From Sphingomonas suaedae (GTDB taxonomy: Bacteria; Pseudomonadota; Alphaproteobacteria; Sphingomonadales; Sphingomonadaceae): 64,000 nt of DNA. A program made the translations under genes and the position numbers. The DNA lies in the NCBI RefSeq assembly GCF_007833215.1, contig NZ_CP042239.1:2294001-2358000 (forward strand), read 5' to 3'. This document shows, in pieces, positions 61,401 through 64,000 of the stretch. Below the pieces are notes generated by a model. The model was not told the DNA's origin and searched no databases. It was given only the letters and a program-made list of their open reading frames with translations. The first letter of the stretch is position 1, and each line of letters opens with the position of its first letter.

Positions 61401-62780
61401 TCAGAACAGGTCGGGCTGTTCGGGCTTGTCGCCAGCATAGGGTTTGCCGCCGCCACGCTCAACCCGCGCGTCAACCGGACCATCCCGGAAATGGAGCGTC
61501 AGCGCGCCCGCCGCGCGCGCATCCGCCGCGCTCGCGATCACCTTGCCGCTCGCCTTTGCGCCGACGCGGACATAGCCGCGCTGGAGCGGCTTGTCGGGAT
61601 GGACTGCGTCGAGCAGCTTGCCCGCGCCGTCCAGCCGGTGGTGCAGCGCGTCGAGCTTGCGCTCCAGCACCGCCGGGCGCAGCGCCCCGCCCGCCCGGTC
61701 GAGCACGCCGCGCGCCAGCGTCACCCGCCGCTCCAGCCCGCGATCGAGCCGCGCGCCCAGATCGTCGGCCTTTTGCCGCTGCGGCCCCAGCAGCGCGTCG
61801 CGCCTGGGCAACACGCGGACCAGCGCCGAGAGCCGCTCGCCCGCTCGCTCGTGATAGCGCCGCGCGCACCGCTCGGCGCGCAGCCCCATGCTGGCGATGC
61901 CATTGGCCAGTTCGGCGCGCACCGGCACCGCCATCTCCGCCGCAGCGGTCGGCGTCGGCGCGCGCATGTCCGCCGCGAAATCGCACAGGCTGGTATCGGT
62001 CTCATGCCCCACTGCCGAGATGATCGGGATCGAACAGGCGGCGACCGCGCGCACCGCCACCTCCTCGTTGAACGCCCACAGATCCTCGATCGACCCGCCG
62101 CCGCGCGCGACGATCACCAGATCGGGGCGCGGCACCGGGCCATCGGCAGGCATCGCGTCGAACCCGCGTACCGCCGCCGCAACCTCCGCCGCCGCGCCGT
62201 CGCCCTGCACCTTGACCGGCCACACCAGCACATGCGTCGGGAAGCGATCCTCCAGCCGATGCAGGATGTCGCGGATCACCGCCCCGGTGGGCGAGGTGAC
62301 GACGCCGATGACCCTCGGCGCGAAGGGCAGCGGCTTCTTCCGCGCCACGTCGAACAGCCCCTCGCCCGCCAGCTGCGCCTTCAGTTTCTCGAACAGCGCC
62401 ATCAGCGCGCCTTCGCCGGCCAGTTCCATGCGATCGATCACGATCTGGTATTTCGACCGGCCGGGATAGGTGGTCAGCTTGCCGGTCGCGACGACCTCGA
62501 TCCCGTCCTGTGGCCGGAACTGCAGCCGGTCGGCCGCGCCGCGCCACATGACGCCGTCGATCACCGCATCAGCGTCTTTCAGCGCCAGATAGACGTGGCC
62601 CGACGCCGCGCGCTTGAATCCCGAAATCTCGCCGCGCAGGCGGACATGGCCGAATTCGCCCTCGACCATCCGCTTCAGCTTCAGCGACAATTCGCCGACG
62701 GAGAGCGGCGCATCATTGTCCCCTTCCCGCCCCTCGGCTACGAGCCGCGGAAGATCGGTATCGTCGAAGGGATCTGGCAT
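61401..62780 (-). CDS. xseA: Exodeoxyribonuclease VII large subunit
   Basis: Large subunit of ExoVII, which degrades single-stranded DNA. The 459-residue protein has the OB-fold N-terminus ([40 protein letters not shown]), the catalytic-domain segments [33 protein letters not shown] and [20 protein letters not shown], then the helical C-terminus. The start ATG at 62778-62780 shares two bases with the purD start on the other strand. Confidence 0.95.
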   Translation of the reverse strand: MPDPFDDTDLPRLVAEGREGDNDAPLSVGELSLKLKRMVEGEFGHVRLRGEISGFKRAASGHVYLALKDADAVIDGVMWRGAADRLQFRPQDGIEVVATGKLTTYPGRSKYQIVIDRMELAGEGALMALFEKLKAQLAGEGLFDVARKKPLPFAPRVIGVVTSPTGAVIRDILHRLEDRFPTHVLVWPVKVQGDGAAAEVAAAVRGFDAMPADGPVPRPDLVIVARGGGSIEDLWAFNEEVAVRAVAACSIPIISAVGHETDTSLCDFAADMRAPTPTAAAEMAVPVRAELANGIASMGLRAERCARRYHERAGERLSALVRVLPRRDALLGPQRQKADDLGARLDRGLERRVTLARGVLDRAGGALRPAVLERKLDALHHRLDGAGKLLDAVHPDKPLQRGYVRVGAKASGKVIASAADARAAGALTLHFRDGPVDARVERGGGKPYAGDKPEQPDLF

Positions 62781-64000
62781 GAACGTCCTGTTGCTTGGGT
62801 CGGGTGGCCGCGAACATGCGCTGGCCTGGAAGCTCGCGCAATCGCCCCGGCTGGATAGCCTCCATGCGATTCCCGGCAACCCCGGAATCGCCGACCATGC
62901 GCTGTGCCACGATGTACCGCTGACCGATCACGCCGCCGTCATCGACTTCTGCCGAACCCATCTGATCGGCTTCGTCGTCATCGGCCCGGAGGCACCGCTG
63001 GTCGATGGCCTGAGCGATACGTTGCGTGCCGCCGGCCTCCCGGTGTTCGGCCCCAGCCAGGCCGCAGCGCAGCTGGAGGGGTCGAAGGGCTTCACCAAGG
63101 ATCTGTGCGCGCGCGAGAATATTCCGACCGCAGGCTATGTCCGCGTCGCCGATCTCGACACCGCACGCCTCGCCCTCGCCCGCGACTTCCCCCGGCCGGT
63201 GGTGATCAAGGCCGACGGCCTCGCGGCAGGCAAGGGCGTCACCGTCGCTTTCTCCGACGAAGAGGCCGAAGCCGCCATCGCCGCGATCTTCGACAAGCCC
63301 GGCGGCGAAGCGGTGATCGAGGAGTTTCTGGATGGCGAGGAGGCGAGCCTGTTCGTGCTGACCGACGGCACCGCGATTCTGCCCTTTGGCTCCGCCCAGG
63401 ACCACAAGCGCGTCGGCGATGGCGACACCGGCCCCAATACCGGCGGCATGGGCGCCTACAGCCCTGCCCGCGTCCTGACCCCCGAGCTCGAGGAAGAGGC
63501 GATCGACACGATCATCCGCCCCACCGTCGAGGCGATGGCGCGTGACTCGATGCCCTATTCGGGCGTGCTGTATGCGGGCCTGATGCTCACCCATGCCGGC
63601 CCCAAGCTGATCGAATATAACGCCCGTTTCGGCGACCCCGAATGTCAGGTCCTGATGATGCGGCTCGAGGGCGATCTGCTCGAAACGATGATCGCGACCG
63701 AGGCTGGGACGCTCGCCCATCACCCCACCCCGGAATTCAGCGCGGACACCGCGCTGACCGTCGTGATGGCGGCGAACGGCTATCCCGGTACGCCGCAAGC
63801 GGGCGGCGCGATCGCCGGGATCGCCGAAGCCGAAGCGACCGGCGCAAAGGTATTTCAGGCGGGTACCAAGCTGAATGGCGATACGCTCGTCGCCGTCGGC
63901 GGTCGCGTCCTCACCGTCACCGCCACCGGCGCCAGCGTGACGGAGGCCCAGGCAGCCGCCTATCGCGCGGTCGATGCGATCGACTTCCCCACCGGCTTTT
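62779..64000 (+). CDS. purD: Phosphoribosylamine-glycine ligase (partial, 3' end outside)
   Basis: ATP-grasp enzyme of purine synthesis that couples glycine to phosphoribosylamine. The visible 407 residues start [20 protein letters not shown] and contain [12 protein letters not shown], the ATP-grasp [36 protein letters not shown], and [20 protein letters not shown]. The frame stays open to the last base, so the C-terminus lies beyond the window. The start ATG (62779-62781) overlaps the divergent xseA start by two bases. Confidence 0.95.
   Translation, partial: MNVLLLGSGGREHALAWKLAQSPRLDSLHAIPGNPGIADHALCHDVPLTDHAAVIDFCRTHLIGFVVIGPEAPLVDGLSDTLRAAGLPVFGPSQAAAQLEGSKGFTKDLCARENIPTAGYVRVADLDTARLALARDFPRPVVIKADGLAAGKGVTVAFSDEEAEAAIAAIFDKPGGEAVIEEFLDGEEASLFVLTDGTAILPFGSAQDHKRVGDGDTGPNTGGMGAYSPARVLTPELEEEAIDTIIRPTVEAMARDSMPYSGVLYAGLMLTHAGPKLIEYNARFGDPECQVLMMRLEGDLLETMIATEAGTLAHHPTPEFSADTALTVVMAANGYPGTPQAGGAIAGIAEAEATGAKVFQAGTKLNGDTLVAVGGRVLTVTATGASVTEAQAAAYRAVDAIDFPTGF

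Noticed and set aside
1..64000. CRISPR array, tRNA, rRNA, riboswitch
   Set aside because: I found no spaced direct repeats, cloverleaf with CCA-end pattern, rRNA motif or known riboswitch motif. The 11-bp array is too short in period for CRISPR.

Overview
This window looks like a chromosomal segment of a Sphingomonas-type alphaproteobacterium. The evidence is the high GC content, the short intergenic gaps with many ATGA and GTGA gene overlaps, and the family composition: DUF4893 lipoprotein, patatin next to 3-hydroxybutyrate dehydrogenase, DUF2093, DUF2490, an LpoA-like activator opposite rsmI-yraN-gshB, and xseA opposite purD. I assign the organism from protein content only. I found no tRNA, rRNA, CRISPR array, transposase or integrase other than xerC.

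Layout. 1-11 kb: patatin tail, bdhA, a DUF4893 lipoprotein, an M20 amidohydrolase, a Bax-inhibitor-1 protein, thpR, sodC, xerC, an alpha/beta hydrolase with a TPR protein, and a glyoxalase group (gloA-like VOC protein, flavin oxidoreductase, gloB) followed by DedA. 11-16.6 kb: gshB-yraN-rsmI on the minus strand opposite an LpoA-like activator, then hemW and a CAP lipoprotein. 16.7-24 kb: the housekeeping order hrcA-grpE / rph / rdgB / hemW, apparently interrupted by accessory genes (two small membrane proteins, a GntA-like plus DUF1989 pair, an unknown protein). 24-33 kb: glnD, small enzymes, infC coupled to a GH16 glucanase, thrS, an RNase AS-like exonuclease. 33-40 kb: a lone phage-type tail sheath gene followed by an 11-bp periodic GTCGC array, then a peptidoglycan-recycling pair (S66 LD-carboxypeptidase and Mpl-like ligase) and an MscS channel. 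40-54 kb: a three-gene operon (membrane protein, XRE regulator, secreted hydrolase), a FSA-type aldolase, DUF2490, a CPBP protease, priA, a peptidase-MA/TPR protein with a secreted S1 protease, ada, purEK and a methyltransferase. 54-64 kb: DUF1328, an unknown small protein, a two-module M16 peptidase, clpB with a heat-shock-like promoter, an M23 peptidase, DUF2093, xseA and the 5' part of purD.

Intergenic spaces are unusually rich in palindromic repeats. At least four families occur more than once: (A) five copies of an 80-130 bp GC-rich palindrome, some with outer inverted repeats starting TAGA; (B) two copies of a double-hairpin CCCCTCCCCTT element; (C) two copies of a TCCCCGGAACGGGGAGG element; (D) three copies of a CYGCGAAAGCWGG element. 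Several supply or touch the stop codon of the neighbouring gene.

The most unusual items are the orphan tail sheath with the 11-bp array beside it, the inferred AUA start of infC with a translationally coupled glucanase, the overlapping divergent start codons of xseA and purD, the GntA/DUF1989 pair, and the palindrome family that ends in TAG stop codons.
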